The notes under the pieces: generated by a model | What the model was told of the DNA's origin: nothing | Seen by the model: only the letters and a program-made list of their open reading frames with translations | Database searches by the model: none | Program-made: the position numbers and the translations under genes | DNA from: Tabrizicola sp. TH137 | Lineage (GTDB): Bacteria > Pseudomonadota > Alphaproteobacteria > Rhodobacterales > Rhodobacteraceae | Assembly (NCBI RefSeq): GCF_002855575.1 | Contig: NZ_PKRQ01000002.1 | Coordinates: forward strand, 1 to 64,000 | DNA: 64,000 bases | Direction: 5' to 3' | Part shown: in pieces, positions 6,870 to 16,962 of the stretch | How the letters are laid out: every line of letters begins with the position of its first letter | Position numbering within the stretch: the first letter of the stretch is position 1

Positions 6870-7946
6870 ATGCGGATGGGAAGATGGTGGATTCTGGGAG
6901 CCCTTATGGCCGTTACGGTCCTGACAGGGTGCAAGGAAGAGGCGGTTGCGCCGGAGCCCGCGCGGGCGGTGCGGACAGTCGAGGTCACGGCGGAAGCCAC
7001 GGAGGAGGCGGTTACGCGGACGGGCGAGATCGTTCCGATGCGGGCGCTGGACCTGGCCTTCAAGGTTCCGGGGCGCATCTTGCAGCGTGATGTGACCCCG
7101 GGCGACAGGGTGCGGTCGGGCGACCTTCTGGCCACGATTGACCCGCGCGACATCGAGAATTCGGTCGCCATGGCCGAGGCTGAAGTTGCGGCGGCCGAAG
7201 CGGCGGAGGCGGCTGCGCGGGCGCAGGCAGAGCGGCAGCGCCAGCTTTTCGAGAAGGGGATTGTCGCCGAGGCCGCCCTTCAGGCCGCCGAGGCCGAGGC
7301 CGAAGCGGCGAAGGGGCGTCTCAATTCAGAGCGGGCGAAACTTGCCTCGGCCCGGGATCAGCGCAGCTATGCCGATCTGAGGGCGCCGGTTGACGGGATC
7401 ATCACGGCAGTCATGGCCGATCCGGGCGAAGTGGTGGCCTCTGGTCAACCCGTCGTGCAGGTCGCCGCGGGCAGTGCGCGCGAGGCGGCCTTCAACCTGT
7501 CGGCCGAGCTGGCTTCGCAGGCGAAGCCGGGCCTTGCGGTCGAGGTGATGCTGTTGTCGGACCCAACGGTCACGACCACAGGCACTCTGCGCGAGGTCAG
7601 CCCCGTCGCCGATCCTGTCACCCGCACCTATCGCGTGTTTGTGACCTTGCCCGACGCGCCTGACGCCATGTCTTTCGGCTCTGTGGTTGAAGGCAAGGTC
7701 TTGGTGCCGGTCGCGGGCCGTTTCACCATCCCTGCCGCGGCCATCACCGTGCAGGACGGCGCGCCCGCGGTTTATGTGGTTGACGCCGGGATGAAGCTGG
7801 AACGACGGCCTGTCACCATCCTGCGCTATGAGACGGCGACCGCAATCCTGTCGGGCGGCATTGGCGTGGGGGACCGTGTGGTGACGGCGGGTGTCAGCAA
7901 GCTGCGCCCCGGCCAGGACGTGACGCTGTGGGAGGCTGCGCAATGA
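6870..7946 (+). CDS. RND efflux periplasmic adaptor (MFP/HlyD), lipoprotein
   Basis: About 358 residues with a lipoprotein signal peptide ending VLTGC (Cys about 21), so the protein should be anchored in the inner membrane. A split lipoyl (biotinyl-like) domain (ALDLAFKVPGRILQRDVTPG, and YADLRAPVDGIITAV) flanks an Ala/Glu-rich coiled-coil hairpin at roughly residues 100-160. Beta-barrel and membrane-proximal domains follow. I chose ATG 6870 with GGAA upstream; GTG 6867 is adjacent. The stop overlaps the RND start (ATGA at 7943-7946). The adaptor links the RND pump to an outer-membrane channel that is not encoded here. Confidence 0.93.
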   Translation: MRMGRWWILGALMAVTVLTGCKEEAVAPEPARAVRTVEVTAEATEEAVTRTGEIVPMRALDLAFKVPGRILQRDVTPGDRVRSGDLLATIDPRDIENSVAMAEAEVAAAEAAEAAARAQAERQRQLFEKGIVAEAALQAAEAEAEAAKGRLNSERAKLASARDQRSYADLRAPVDGIITAVMADPGEVVASGQPVVQVAAGSAREAAFNLSAELASQAKPGLAVEVMLLSDPTVTTTGTLREVSPVADPVTRTYRVFVTLPDAPDAMSFGSVVEGKVLVPVAGRFTIPAAAITVQDGAPAVYVVDAGMKLERRPVTILRYETATAILSGGIGVGDRVVTAGVSKLRPGQDVTLWEAAQ

Positions 7947-10900
7947 CCGCTGCACCCAAGTTCAACCTTTCGGCCTGGGCGCTGGCGAACCGGTCGCTGG
8001 TGATCTTCCTGATGATCGCCACCCTTGTTGCGGGGGCCTTCAGCTACATGAACCTGTCGCGCAACGAGGACCCGCCCTTCACCATCAAGACCATGGTCGT
8101 GGCGGCCTACTGGCCCGGTGCCTCGGGCACAGACATGATGAATCTTGTCACCGACCGGCTGGAAGACAGGCTGGAAGAAACGCCGCATCTGGACCGGCTG
8201 GACAGCTATACCCGCCCCGGCGAGGCGGTGATCTTCGTCCACCTGCGCGACGATGCGCCACCGGCTGCGGTCCCGGATGTCTGGTATCAGGTGCGCAAGA
8301 AGGTGGGCGATCTTGCGCCCTTGCTGCCGCAAGGGGTGATCGGGCCGGTCTTCGACGACGAATTCGGTGATACCTTCGGGCTGATCTACGGATTTACCGC
8401 CGAAGGCTTTTCCATGGCCGAGCTGCGCGATACGGCCGATGCCGCGCGGAGCCGTATCCTGGGCGTGCCTGGTGTAGGCAAGGTCCACCTGATCGGCGTG
8501 CAGGAAGAGCAGGTTCTGGTGGAGTTCTCTCCGGCCAGGCTCGCGGCCTATGGAATTGATGTGCAGACCGTGGCCGATGCCCTGTCGCGGCAGAACGCCG
8601 TCGCCCCTGCGGGCACGGTGATCCTGCCCGAGGAAAAGATGGCGCTGCGCGTCTCGGGCGCTTTTGCGACCGAAGCCAGTCTGCGGGCGGTCGAGATCCG
8701 GGTGAACGACCGTTTCGTGCCGCTGACTGAGCTTGCCACGATCACCCGCGCACCCGCCGACCCGCCCGCGCCGATGTTTCGCGTCGACGGCGAACCGGCG
8801 ATCGGGCTGGCGGTGTCGATGGCCGAAGGCGGCAACCTTCTGGACTTCGGCAAGGCGGTCGGCGCGGAAATCGCCAAGGCGCAGGCCGAACTGCCCTATG
8901 GGATCGAGATCACCGAGGTCGCGGATCAGGCGGTTGTGGTGAAGGATGCGGTCAAGGGCTTTCTCAAGGTTCTGGCCGAAGCCATCGCCATCGTGCTGGC
9001 GGTGTCCTTCCTGTCGCTGGGCACGCGGGCGGGGATCGTCGTTACCTTGTCAATCCCGCTGGTGCTGGCGATGACCTTCGTCGGCATGGAGCTTCTGGGC
9101 ATCGGCTTGCAGCGCATCTCGCTTGGCGCGCTGATCATCGCGCTGGGGCTTTTGGTCGATGATGCGATGATCACGGTTGAAACCATGGTCTCGAAGCTGG
9201 AGGAAGGCTGGGACAAGACCGCCGCCGCCAGTTTCGCCTGGACCTCGACCGCGATGCCGATGCTGACCGGGACGCTGGTGATGGTGGCGGGTTTCGTGCC
9301 GGTGGGCTTTGCCCAGTCCAGCGCGGGGGAATACACCTATTCGCTGTTCATTGTCGTGCTGATCTCGCTGGTGGCAAGCTGGGTGGTGGCGGTGCTGTTC
9401 TCGCCAATTCTTGGCGCCTGGGTCCTGCCGGACAAGATGGCCGCGCATGGGCATGGCGAGGGGCGGATGATGCGCGCCGTGCGGGCGGTGGCCGATGTGT
9501 CGCTGTCGCGTCCCAAGACGTTGATCGCGGCTTCGGTGCTGGCGTTGGGGCTGTCGGTCGTGGGGTTGGGCAAGGTGGAGCAGCAATTCTTCCCGGCGTC
9601 GGACCGGCCCGAGCTTCTGGTCAGCCTGACCTTGCCGCAGAATGCCTCGCTTCAAGCGACGGATGCGGCGGCCAAGCGGTTGGAGGCGATCCTGAAGGAG
9701 GATGAGGCGGTCAATCACTTCTCGACTTACATCGGCGCAGGGGCGATCCGGTTCTATTTGCCGATGGACGTGCTTCTGACCAATGACAACATCGCGCAAG
9801 CCGTGGTGGTGGCCAAGGACCTTGAGGCCCGCGATGCGCTGAAGGCGCGGCTGGAGGCGGCCTTTGCCACTGATTTCGCCGAGATCACCGCCCGGGCGAC
9901 GCCGCTGGAACTCGGCCCGCCGGTCGGCTGGCCGATGAAATACCGGGTGACCGGCCCCGATCCGGCAAAGGTGCGCGAACTTGCCTTGCAATTGGCCGAC
10001 CTCGTTGCCGCAGACCCCGCCGCGCGCGAAGTCACCCTGTCGGCGGGCGAGCCGCAGAAGGTGCTGCGGGTCGAGGTCAACCAGACCGAGGCGCGGGCCC
10101 TGGGCCTGTCGTCGCAGGACGTTGCCTCGATGCTGGCACTGATCCATGGCGGCACGACCGTCACGGCATTGCGCGACGGGAACCGGTTGGTCGATGTGGT
10201 GTTGCGGGCAGAGGCTTCGGCGCGGACCGACCCTGCGACGGTTGCCAACTTGCAGATTCCGGTGGACGGCAGCCGGTCGGTCCCGTTGGGCCAGATCGCC
10301 CGGATCGGTTGGGGGGTGGAGGACCCCGTGATCTGGCGGCGCGCGCAACGGCCCATCATCACTGTGCAGGCCGATGTCGCGCCGGGACTCGAGGCGACGA
10401 CGCTGTCGGCCCGGCTGGCCCCTGCTGTCGCGGCTTTTGCCGCAGAGTTGCCACCCGGCTATGCCGTCGAAGAGGGGGGCATGGTCGAGGAGGCGGCGAA
10501 GGGCAGTGCCTCGGTCTTTGCCGTGATCCCGCTGATGCTGGGGATCATGGTGACCCTGCTGATGATCCAGCTCCGCAGCTTCACCCGCATGGGGGTGGCG
10601 ATGGCGATGGCACCTTTCGGGCTGATCGGCGTGGTCGCGGCGCTTTTGCTGACGGGGGTGCCGATGGGATTTGTCGCACAATTGGGCATCATCGCGCTGA
10701 TCGGCATGATCATCCGCAACGCGGTGATCCTGATCGAAGAGGTGGACGGCAATGTTGCCCGTGGCCAGGCCCCGGTCGAGGCGGTGCGGGCGGCCACCCT
10801 GCACCGGGCGCGGCCCATCCTGCTGACGGCGATGGCCGCGATCCTGGGCATGGTTCCCATCGCGCCGCAGGTGTTCTGGGGGCCGATGGCCTTTGCTATG

Positions 10901-11026
10901 ATCGGCGGGCTTGCCGTGGCGACATTTCTGACGCTGTCGCTTCTGCCTGCCATGCTGAAGCTTCTGCTGGCGGCCGAGGGGCGCAAGGCGGCCGTGGTGC
11001 CGGATGGGGGGGAGACCGCGACCTAA
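7943..11026 (+). CDS. RND-family multidrug efflux transporter
   Basis: About 1027 residues, the usual AcrB-type length. TM1 is near the start (ALANRSLVIFLMIATLVAGA) and large periplasmic loops follow TM1 and TM7, giving twelve predicted TM segments. The proton-relay Asp pair in TM4 is visible in LGLLVDDAMITVE. The start at ATG 7943 overlaps the adaptor stop by 4 bases and has GGGAGG upstream. The segment SRNEDPPFTIKTMVV is common to the subgroup of two-gene pumps that recruit TolC encoded elsewhere. The 3' end overlaps by 4 bases the stop of the convergent SDR gene. Confidence 0.95.
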   Translation: MTAAPKFNLSAWALANRSLVIFLMIATLVAGAFSYMNLSRNEDPPFTIKTMVVAAYWPGASGTDMMNLVTDRLEDRLEETPHLDRLDSYTRPGEAVIFVHLRDDAPPAAVPDVWYQVRKKVGDLAPLLPQGVIGPVFDDEFGDTFGLIYGFTAEGFSMAELRDTADAARSRILGVPGVGKVHLIGVQEEQVLVEFSPARLAAYGIDVQTVADALSRQNAVAPAGTVILPEEKMALRVSGAFATEASLRAVEIRVNDRFVPLTELATITRAPADPPAPMFRVDGEPAIGLAVSMAEGGNLLDFGKAVGAEIAKAQAELPYGIEITEVADQAVVVKDAVKGFLKVLAEAIAIVLAVSFLSLGTRAGIVVTLSIPLVLAMTFVGMELLGIGLQRISLGALIIALGLLVDDAMITVETMVSKLEEGWDKTAAASFAWTSTAMPMLTGTLVMVAGFVPVGFAQSSAGEYTYSLFIVVLISLVASWVVAVLFSPILGAWVLPDKMAAHGHGEGRMMRAVRAVADVSLSRPKTLIAASVLALGLSVVGLGKVEQQFFPASDRPELLVSLTLPQNASLQATDAAAKRLEAILKEDEAVNHFSTYIGAGAIRFYLPMDVLLTNDNIAQAVVVAKDLEARDALKARLEAAFATDFAEITARATPLELGPPVGWPMKYRVTGPDPAKVRELALQLADLVAADPAAREVTLSAGEPQKVLRVEVNQTEARALGLSSQDVASMLALIHGGTTVTALRDGNRLVDVVLRAEASARTDPATVANLQIPVDGSRSVPLGQIARIGWGVEDPVIWRRAQRPIITVQADVAPGLEATTLSARLAPAVAAFAAELPPGYAVEEGGMVEEAAKGSASVFAVIPLMLGIMVTLLMIQLRSFTRMGVAMAMAPFGLIGVVAALLLTGVPMGFVAQLGIIALIGMIIRNAVILIEEVDGNVARGQAPVEAVRAATLHRARPILLTAMAAILGMVPIAPQVFWGPMAFAMIGGLAVATFLTLSLLPAMLKLLLAAEGRKAAVVPDGGETAT

Positions 11027-11787
11027 TGGGTCGCGGTCATCCCGCCATCGACGACAAGAAGATGCCCGTTCACGAAGGACGCGGCATCGGACGCAAGAAG
11101 CAGCAGGGGACCGGCAAGGTCCCCCGTTTCGCCCCAGCGGCCAAGGGGGACGCGGGCTTGCAGCATGGCGGTGAAGGCGGGGTCGGCCTGGAGGGTCTGG
11201 TTGATCTCGGTCCGCACATAGCCGGGGCAGAGCGCGTTGACGCAGATGCCGCTTCCGCCCAGCTCTGCCGCCATCGACCGGGTCAGCCCGGCGATGGCGT
11301 GCTTGCTGGCGGCATAGGAATGGGCGTTGGGCTTGCCCCGGATCGCGAGTATGGAGGCGACATTGACGATCCGCCCCCAGCCCCGGACGCGCATCGCGGG
11401 CACCAGGGCCTGCGCCAGCAGCATCGGCGCTGTCACGTTCAGCGCCATGACCCGATCCCAATCGGCGCGGGCGACATCGTCGAACCCGGCGCGGTCGATG
11501 GCGCCGGCGTTGTTGATCAGGATGTCGGGGGCAAGCCCACGCCGTGCAAGCCCGTCGGTCAGCGCCTCGATGCCGGTCGCGGTGCTCAGGTCACAGGGAA
11601 TGGCCACGGCGGTTTCGCCGATAGCGCGGGCGGCGGTTTGCAACCGTTCGGCCCCGCGCGCGGCCAGGATCACCCTTGCGCCCGCAGCCGCCAGTGTCTG
11701 CGCCGCTGCCAGCCCGATGCCCGAAGAGGCGCCGGTGACGAGGGCCGTCCGGCCCTGCAAGGTGAAGAGCGACGCCGGATCACGCAT
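11023..11787 (-). CDS. SDR-family oxidoreductase (3-oxoacyl-ACP reductase-like)
   Basis: 254 residues, classical short-chain dehydrogenase. Motifs seen are the cofactor loop TGASSGIG, NNAG (DILINNAGAI), catalytic Ser in NVASILA, YxxxK in YAASKHA, and PGYVRTEI. Start ATG 11787 ([12 protein letters not shown]) overlaps the end of the upstream SDR gene by 8 bases. It is third in the aminotransferase-SDR-SDR operon. The likely substrate is a hydroxy or keto derivative produced by the aminotransferase, but this is inferred from context only. Confidence 0.92.
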   Translation of the reverse strand: MRDPASLFTLQGRTALVTGASSGIGLAAAQTLAAAGARVILAARGAERLQTAARAIGETAVAIPCDLSTATGIEALTDGLARRGLAPDILINNAGAIDRAGFDDVARADWDRVMALNVTAPMLLAQALVPAMRVRGWGRIVNVASILAIRGKPNAHSYAASKHAIAGLTRSMAAELGGSGICVNALCPGYVRTEINQTLQADPAFTAMLQARVPLGRWGETGDLAGPLLLLASDAASFVNGHLLVVDGGMTATH

Positions 11788-12574
11788 TGGCCAGCCCCCC
11801 CGCCGCGAGCGGCGCGCGGTAGCTTTCGAAGTTTCCGCAAACGCCGATGGACTGGCCCGACACATGCCGTGCAGCCGGTGAGCCAAGGAACAGCGCCATG
11901 GCGGCAACCTCGTCTGCGGTGACGGTGCTGTGCATCGAGATGTTGTGCAGCATCAGGGGCAGATACTCCTCTTGCGTCATGCCGCGCGCGGCGGCCTGTT
12001 CACTGACGACCCGGTCAAGCCGTGGCCCCGCCACCATGCCGGGCAGGATGGCGTTGACCCGGATGCCATATTCGCCAAGTTCGATCGCCAGGACATCCGT
12101 CAATCCGCGCACGCCGTATTTCGACGCGGAATAGGCGCTGCGCAGGGGCATGCCCATGCGCCCCGCGGTGGAGGACAGGTTGATGATCGCGCCGCTGCCC
12201 TGCGCCTTCATCGCCGGGATGACGGCGCGGGCGCAGAGGAACTGGCCCGTGAGGTTCACGGCCAGCGTCTGGTTCCAGGCGGCCAGCGGCATCTGTTCCA
12301 CCGGCAGGGTCGGCCCGGCGATGCCTGCGTTGTTCACCAGCACGTCGATGCCACCCAGATCGGCCAGGACCTTGCCGAAGAAGGCGGCGACCTGCGCCTC
12401 GTCCGCGACGTCGCAGAGCGCGGCAAGGTGCGGAGAGGCGGCGACTAGCGTTGGGTCCACATCGCAGACTGCAACGCGCGCACCGGCGCCTGCATAGGCA
12501 TCAGCGATGGCGCGACCGATGCCGCCACAGCCCGCCGTCACGACGACACGAGCCCCCGTCAGGTCAAGTTTCAT
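11780..12574 (-). CDS. SDR-family oxidoreductase
   Basis: 264 residues. The cofactor loop reads TAGCGGIG (an unusual Cys in place of Ser/Thr), followed by [10 protein letters not shown], Ser in NLSSTAGR, YxxxK in YSASKYG, and [10 protein letters not shown]. The C-terminus has the longer loop typical of the sugar/hydroxy-acid SDR group ([15 protein letters not shown]). Start ATG 12574 overlaps the aminotransferase stop by 4 bases (12571-12574). The two SDRs differ enough in sequence to have different substrates. Confidence 0.92.
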   Translation of the reverse strand: MKLDLTGARVVVTAGCGGIGRAIADAYAGAGARVAVCDVDPTLVAASPHLAALCDVADEAQVAAFFGKVLADLGGIDVLVNNAGIAGPTLPVEQMPLAAWNQTLAVNLTGQFLCARAVIPAMKAQGSGAIINLSSTAGRMGMPLRSAYSASKYGVRGLTDVLAIELGEYGIRVNAILPGMVAGPRLDRVVSEQAAARGMTQEEYLPLMLHNISMHSTVTADEVAAMALFLGSPAARHVSGQSIGVCGNFESYRAPLAAGGLANA

Positions 12575-13992
12575 GCATTCCCCCCTTGGGCAAGTGCGGC
12601 CAGATCGGGCGTTACCCGGTGCAGCGCGCGGGTATAGGCATCGAGTGCGGCGTCGATCTCCGCCCGGCTGATCGGCAGTGGCGGGGCAAAGGCATTGGCG
12701 GGAACGAAGGGCAGGGCGCGGGTCAGCACACCCTCGGCCAGCGCGGCCTTGGACACCAGCCGGTGCGGCGCCTGACTTGCGCCAAATGCACGGCCATCGG
12801 CCCGGTCGGCCACGAATTCGACCGCGCACATCAGCCCGCGCCCCCGGATATCGCCGACGAAGGGATGATCCCCCAGACGGTCGCGCAGGCCTTGCAGCAG
12901 ATAGGGGCCATTGGCCGCGGCACAGTCAACCAGACCGTCCCGCTCCATCACATCAAGGTTCGCCATAGCCACAGCCGCGCCGACGGGATGGCCGGAATAG
13001 GTGAAGCCGTGCATCACCGCGCCCATGCGGGGTGAGGCGTCCTCAAGCACCCGCCAGATGCGGTCACCGACGAGCGAGGCCGACATCGGGAAGTAGCCGC
13101 TGGTGATGCCCTTGGCGAGCGACACGATATCCGGCCGCAAAGCGAAGGCGCCCGTGCCGAACCAGTGGCCGGTGCGGCCGAAGCCGGTGATGACCTCGTC
13201 CACGATCAAGAGGATGGCATGGCGATCGAGGAGTGCCTGCAAGGCCGGGTAATAGCCTGCGGGCGGGATCAGCACGCCGCCGGTGCCGAGGATCGGCTCC
13301 ACGATCAGGGCGGCGATGGTGTCGGGGCCTTCGCGGGCGATCAGCGCCTCGATCTCGGCGATGCGGCGGGTGCAGAAGGCGGCCTCATCCTCGCCCGGCA
13401 GGGCAAAGCGGAAGTGGTGCGGGCAGCCCGCGTGCAGGATGCCAGGCGATGGCAGGTCGAATGCCTTGTGATAGGCGTTGATGCCGGTGAGGCTGGCCGC
13501 CCCCGTGGTCAATCCGTGATAGCTGCCTTCCAGGGCGATGACCTTCTTCTTCTGCGGCTGGCCGATCAGGTTGTGGTAAAGCCGAACCAGCTTCAGCGCG
13601 GTCTCGTTGGCATCCGACCCCGAGGCACCGAAGAAGGCGCGGGCCATGTCCGTGGCCCCGGTGGTTTCGCGAAACAGGGTGAGCAGGCGGTCGGCGAGCC
13701 GGATCGTCGTTTCGGCCGAGGCCCCGGCGAAGAGGTGCTGAAAGCTTTGGTCGAGCATGGCGCGGTGGGCGGCGTCGGCCAGTTCGGCGCGGCCATAGCC
13801 CACGTTCACGCACCAGAGGCCGGATCCCATGTCGATATGCGCGCGCCCGTCAAGGTCGCGCACCTGCACGCCCGCCGCGCGGGAAAAGATCGCTGGCCCG
13901 TTGGCCGCCACATCGGCGATCGAGCTGACCGGATGAAAGACCGAGGCGATGTCGATTTCGGCAAGGGTGCGGTTCGCAAGCGGGCGGGTCAT
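12571..13992 (-). CDS. Class III aminotransferase (omega-amino acid:pyruvate type)
   Basis: 473 residues, PLP-dependent. The lysine that binds PLP is in [15 protein letters not shown], and the Asp that pairs with the pyridine nitrogen is in [30 protein letters not shown] and [15 protein letters not shown] are phosphate-binding parts. Enzymes of this group move terminal amino groups (beta-alanine, taurine, putrescine, aromatic amines) to pyruvate or 2-oxoglutarate. Start ATG 13992 has GGAG 8 bases upstream. First gene of the minus-strand operon, back to back with the GMC/LIV operon, so the two operons may serve one pathway. Confidence 0.93.
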   Translation of the reverse strand: MTRPLANRTLAEIDIASVFHPVSSIADVAANGPAIFSRAAGVQVRDLDGRAHIDMGSGLWCVNVGYGRAELADAAHRAMLDQSFQHLFAGASAETTIRLADRLLTLFRETTGATDMARAFFGASGSDANETALKLVRLYHNLIGQPQKKKVIALEGSYHGLTTGAASLTGINAYHKAFDLPSPGILHAGCPHHFRFALPGEDEAAFCTRRIAEIEALIAREGPDTIAALIVEPILGTGGVLIPPAGYYPALQALLDRHAILLIVDEVITGFGRTGHWFGTGAFALRPDIVSLAKGITSGYFPMSASLVGDRIWRVLEDASPRMGAVMHGFTYSGHPVGAAVAMANLDVMERDGLVDCAAANGPYLLQGLRDRLGDHPFVGDIRGRGLMCAVEFVADRADGRAFGASQAPHRLVSKAALAEGVLTRALPFVPANAFAPPLPISRAEIDAALDAYTRALHRVTPDLAALAQGGNA

Positions 13993-14540
13993 CGGGGGAC
14001 TCCATGGGCAGCAGAGGATGCGGGTGGCTTTCTGAAACGTCAGTTTACGGTAGCGGCAGTTTTTTGAGATTGCAATAAGGGTGTTCTTCCTGCGCCTTTC
14101 CCATGGTTTCGGACGAATCATGCTGCGATGCGGCGGGGTTCTGGTGGGTGGGTTCCGTTGGTTGGTGCGGTGATCGCCTGCCGCCTTGGGGTGATTAGGT
14201 GGGCGTTATGGTGAGGCCAGATTTTCGAAATAATAAAATAAAAACAGCTACATAATTCTCGTCTCTCCCGTTCTGTTCGGGCGACTCGCCCGTCCGTCGG
14301 GTTGCCGGGAAAACAGTTGACAGGGCGGCGCTCTCTGCGCATGTTATCTGACATTGCAGAAATGCAGCGTTGCCTCGAAGTGGGGCAGCCGCAGACCAGA
14401 GCCCGGACCGAACCCGGGCCGCATCGACCAACAGCGAGACCTGCCTCCGGCGAACGGCCGGGGGCGCAGACAGCAGATAGAGCCGACACGCCACCTGCCT
14501 TGCGCGGGCCCGGATGTGTCATGCCGAGAACGGGGGCAGC
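13993..14540. promoter_or_regulatory. 548-bp divergent intergenic region
   Basis: It separates the aminotransferase operon (minus) from the GMC-LIV-BKACE operon (plus). TTGACA at 14317-14322 and CATGTT at 14340-14345, 17 bp apart, form a possible promoter for the plus operon. An AT-rich island lies at about 14218-14255, unusual for this sequence, and a perfect dyad GGGCGA-C-TCGCCC lies at about 14278-14290. No protein-like frame was found. Confidence 0.45.
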
Positions 14541-16169
14541 ATGACGGATTTCATCATCGTGGGTGGCGGATCGGCCGGATGCGTGCTGGCCAACCGGCTG
14601 TCGGCCGACCCGGCGGTCAAGGTCACGCTGCTGGAGGCTGGCGGTTGGGACAAGAGCCCCTTCATCCGGATGCCCGCAGGCCACTTCCAGCTCATGAAAA
14701 CCGGCCAGATCGACTGGGGCTATCACACGGAACCGCAACAGCACCTGAACGGCCGCCGCCTGTTCTGGCCGCGCGCCAAGGTGCTGGGCGGGTGCAGCTG
14801 CATCAACGGCATGGTCTATATCCGGGGTGCGGCCAGCGACTATGACGGCTGGCAGCAGATGGGCAACCGCAACTGGTCTTTCGCGGAGTGTCTGCCTTAT
14901 TTCAAGAAGGCAGAGAACTGGAACGGCCCGGACGACCCCTTCCACGGCAAGGGCGGTTTCCTGCATACCAGCCGGTTTGGCGTGCGCCACGAGCTTTCCA
15001 AGGCCTTCATCGAGGCCGGAAAGCAGATGGGCTATCGCGAGACCGATGATTTCAACCGGGGCGACAATGAAGGCTTCGGCCCCTGCGACAGCACGATCCA
15101 CCAGATGGGCGAGGTGCGGCGGCGGGCGAGCACGGCCTATTCCTATCTGCACCCTGCCAAGGACCGGCCGAACCTGACCATCATCACCCGCGCGCTTGTG
15201 ACCCGCGTGCTGATCGAGGGTGGGCGCGCGGTGGGTGTCGAATATCTGCAAGGCGGCCGCCGCAAGGAACTGCGCTGTGACCGCGAGGTGCTGCTGTCGG
15301 GCGGGTCGATCAACTCGCCCCAGCTTCTGCAACTGTCGGGCGTGGGCGATCCGGACCATCTGCATGGCCTTGGCATCAAGGTGCAGGCCGAATTGCCGGG
15401 CGTTGGGCAGAACCTGCATGACCATCTGGCCGTGGGCGTGCAGACCCGGTCCACCAAGAAGAACACGCTGCTGACCTATGTGCGCCTGCACCGGGCGGCC
15501 TTGGCCCTGGCGCAGTATCTGCTGACCGAGAAGGGGGATGGCGCCTATCACGGGATCGAGGCGCTGGCCTTCGTCAAGGCGCGGCGCGAGGCCATCGCGC
15601 CCGATATCCAGTATCATTTCGAGATGATCATGTACCGCGATCACAGCCGGTATGTGGTGCCGGAACACGGCTATATGCCCTATCTCAACATCTCGCGTCC
15701 GAAAAGCCGGGGCTGGCTGCGGATCGCCTCGACCGATCCGACCAGACATCCGACCATCCAGCCCAACTATTTCTCGGACCCGGACGATATTGCGCTGTAT
15801 CGCGAGGGCATCCGCATCGGGCGCGAGATCATCGCGCAGAAGGCCTTTGACCCGTTCCGGGGCACCGAATATGCGCCCGGCCCCAATGTGCGGACCGATG
15901 CCGAGATCGACGAATATCTGCGCAACGCGGTCGAGACGGTCTATCACCCTGTCGGCACCTGCAAGATGGGCCAGGACAGCATGGCCGTGGTGGATGACCG
16001 GCTGCGGGTGCATGGCGTGGCCGGGCTGCGGGTGGTCGATGCGTCGATCATGCCGGCCATCGTCAGCGGCAATACCAATGCGCCCACCATCATGATCGCC
16101 GAACGCGCGGCCGACTTTGCGCTGAATCCGGCGCAGTGGGAGCGTGGGGATCAGGGGGTGGCGGCGTGA
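14541..16169 (+). CDS. GMC-family FAD oxidoreductase (choline dehydrogenase-like)
   Basis: 542 residues. The N-terminal FAD-binding loop is [16 protein letters not shown], and the second GMC signature is [15 protein letters not shown]. The catalytic His is in [10 protein letters not shown] and the companion Asn in [17 protein letters not shown]. Such enzymes oxidise primary or secondary alcohols and pass electrons to the respiratory chain. I chose ATG 14541 ([10 protein letters not shown]). First gene of a long operon; its stop overlaps the GTG start of livG. BetA-like activity on choline is possible, but the operon points to a different amino alcohol or hydroxy acid. Confidence 0.92.
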   Translation: MTDFIIVGGGSAGCVLANRLSADPAVKVTLLEAGGWDKSPFIRMPAGHFQLMKTGQIDWGYHTEPQQHLNGRRLFWPRAKVLGGCSCINGMVYIRGAASDYDGWQQMGNRNWSFAECLPYFKKAENWNGPDDPFHGKGGFLHTSRFGVRHELSKAFIEAGKQMGYRETDDFNRGDNEGFGPCDSTIHQMGEVRRRASTAYSYLHPAKDRPNLTIITRALVTRVLIEGGRAVGVEYLQGGRRKELRCDREVLLSGGSINSPQLLQLSGVGDPDHLHGLGIKVQAELPGVGQNLHDHLAVGVQTRSTKKNTLLTYVRLHRAALALAQYLLTEKGDGAYHGIEALAFVKARREAIAPDIQYHFEMIMYRDHSRYVVPEHGYMPYLNISRPKSRGWLRIASTDPTRHPTIQPNYFSDPDDIALYREGIRIGREIIAQKAFDPFRGTEYAPGPNVRTDAEIDEYLRNAVETVYHPVGTCKMGQDSMAVVDDRLRVHGVAGLRVVDASIMPAIVSGNTNAPTIMIAERAADFALNPAQWERGDQGVAA

Positions 16170-16933
16170 ACGCTCTTCCTTCCAGCAGCGGCCATGACGG
16201 CATCCTTGCGGCGGGCCTTTCGGTGCGCGGCCTGTCGCGCAATTTCGGCGGCGTCTATGCCGTGCGCGGCGTGACGCTGGATTGCGCGGTGGGCGAGATC
16301 GTCGGCCTGATCGGGCCGAACGGCGCGGGAAAATCGACGCTGATGAACCTGATTTCCGGCACGATCACCCCGTCGGAAGGTCAGGTCTGGCTGGACGGCA
16401 GTGCCTTTGCCGCGCCTTCGGCGGTGGATTGCGCCGAGCGCGGCATCGGGCGCACCTTCCAGAACATCCGCCTCTTCAAGCGGTTGAGCGTGCGAGAAAA
16501 CATCCGTGTCGCCGCGATCACCCGCGCGCGGGTCAAGGGCGGGGCGGTGGATGGCGCGGCGGTCGAGGACATCATCGCCTTCGCCGGGCTGAGTGCGCTG
16601 GCCGACCGACCGGCGGGCACGCTGTCCTATGGCCATCAGCGCCGGGTCGAGATTGCCCGCGCGCTGGCCCTTGGTCCGCGCATCCTGCTCTTGGACGAAC
16701 CGGCCGCCGGGATGAACGAGCAGGAAACCGAAGGCCTGATCGCCACCGTGCGGGGCCTGCGCGACCGGTTTGGCTGCGGTGTCGTGGTGATCGACCATGA
16801 CCTTGGCTTCATCATGCAGGTCTCGCAGCGGCTTTACGTCATGCATCTGGGCCAGATCCTGGTTCAGGGCGACCCCGAAACCGTGCGGCACGACCCGCGC
16901 GTCGCCGAAATCTACCTCGGACGCAAGAAATGA
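16166..16933 (+). CDS. livG: LIV-type ABC transporter ATP-binding protein LivG
   Basis: 255 residues. Walker A is GPNGAGKST, Q-loop FQNIRLFKRLSV, signature LSYGHQRRVEIAR (a Tyr-Gly-His variant of LSGGQ), Walker B ILLLDEPAAGMN, and H-loop DHDLGFIM. The extended insertion after the Q-loop is typical of LivG. The likely start is GTG 16166, which overlaps the GMC stop (GTGA); the first in-frame ATG lies inside the GMC gene. It supplies ATP hydrolysis for the importer together with LivF. Confidence 0.93.
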   Translation: MNALPSSSGHDGILAAGLSVRGLSRNFGGVYAVRGVTLDCAVGEIVGLIGPNGAGKSTLMNLISGTITPSEGQVWLDGSAFAAPSAVDCAERGIGRTFQNIRLFKRLSVRENIRVAAITRARVKGGAVDGAAVEDIIAFAGLSALADRPAGTLSYGHQRRVEIARALALGPRILLLDEPAAGMNEQETEGLIATVRGLRDRFGCGVVVIDHDLGFIMQVSQRLYVMHLGQILVQGDPETVRHDPRVAEIYLGRKK

Positions 16934-16962
16934 CCCGAACTTCCAACAGAAAGGTTTCTCCG

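Noticed and set aside
9050-11461. 803-codon minus-strand frame
   Set aside because: Antisense of the RND transporter with Arg/Gly/His/Gln-rich repeats; the plus strand encodes a full RND protein.
10309-11922. 537-codon plus-strand frame spanning the RND end and the SDR genes
   Set aside because: Out of frame with the RND gene and antisense to the SDR; no protein-like pattern.
14010-14070. Copy of the GCAG..TGC motif upstream of the 13992 aminotransferase (GCAGCAGAGGATGC)
   Set aside because: Only the outer GCA/TGC bases agree, and the AT-rich core of the other sites is missing; treated as chance.
14118-16013. 631-codon minus-strand frame
   Set aside because: Antisense of the GMC oxidoreductase, which has all GMC motifs on the plus strand.
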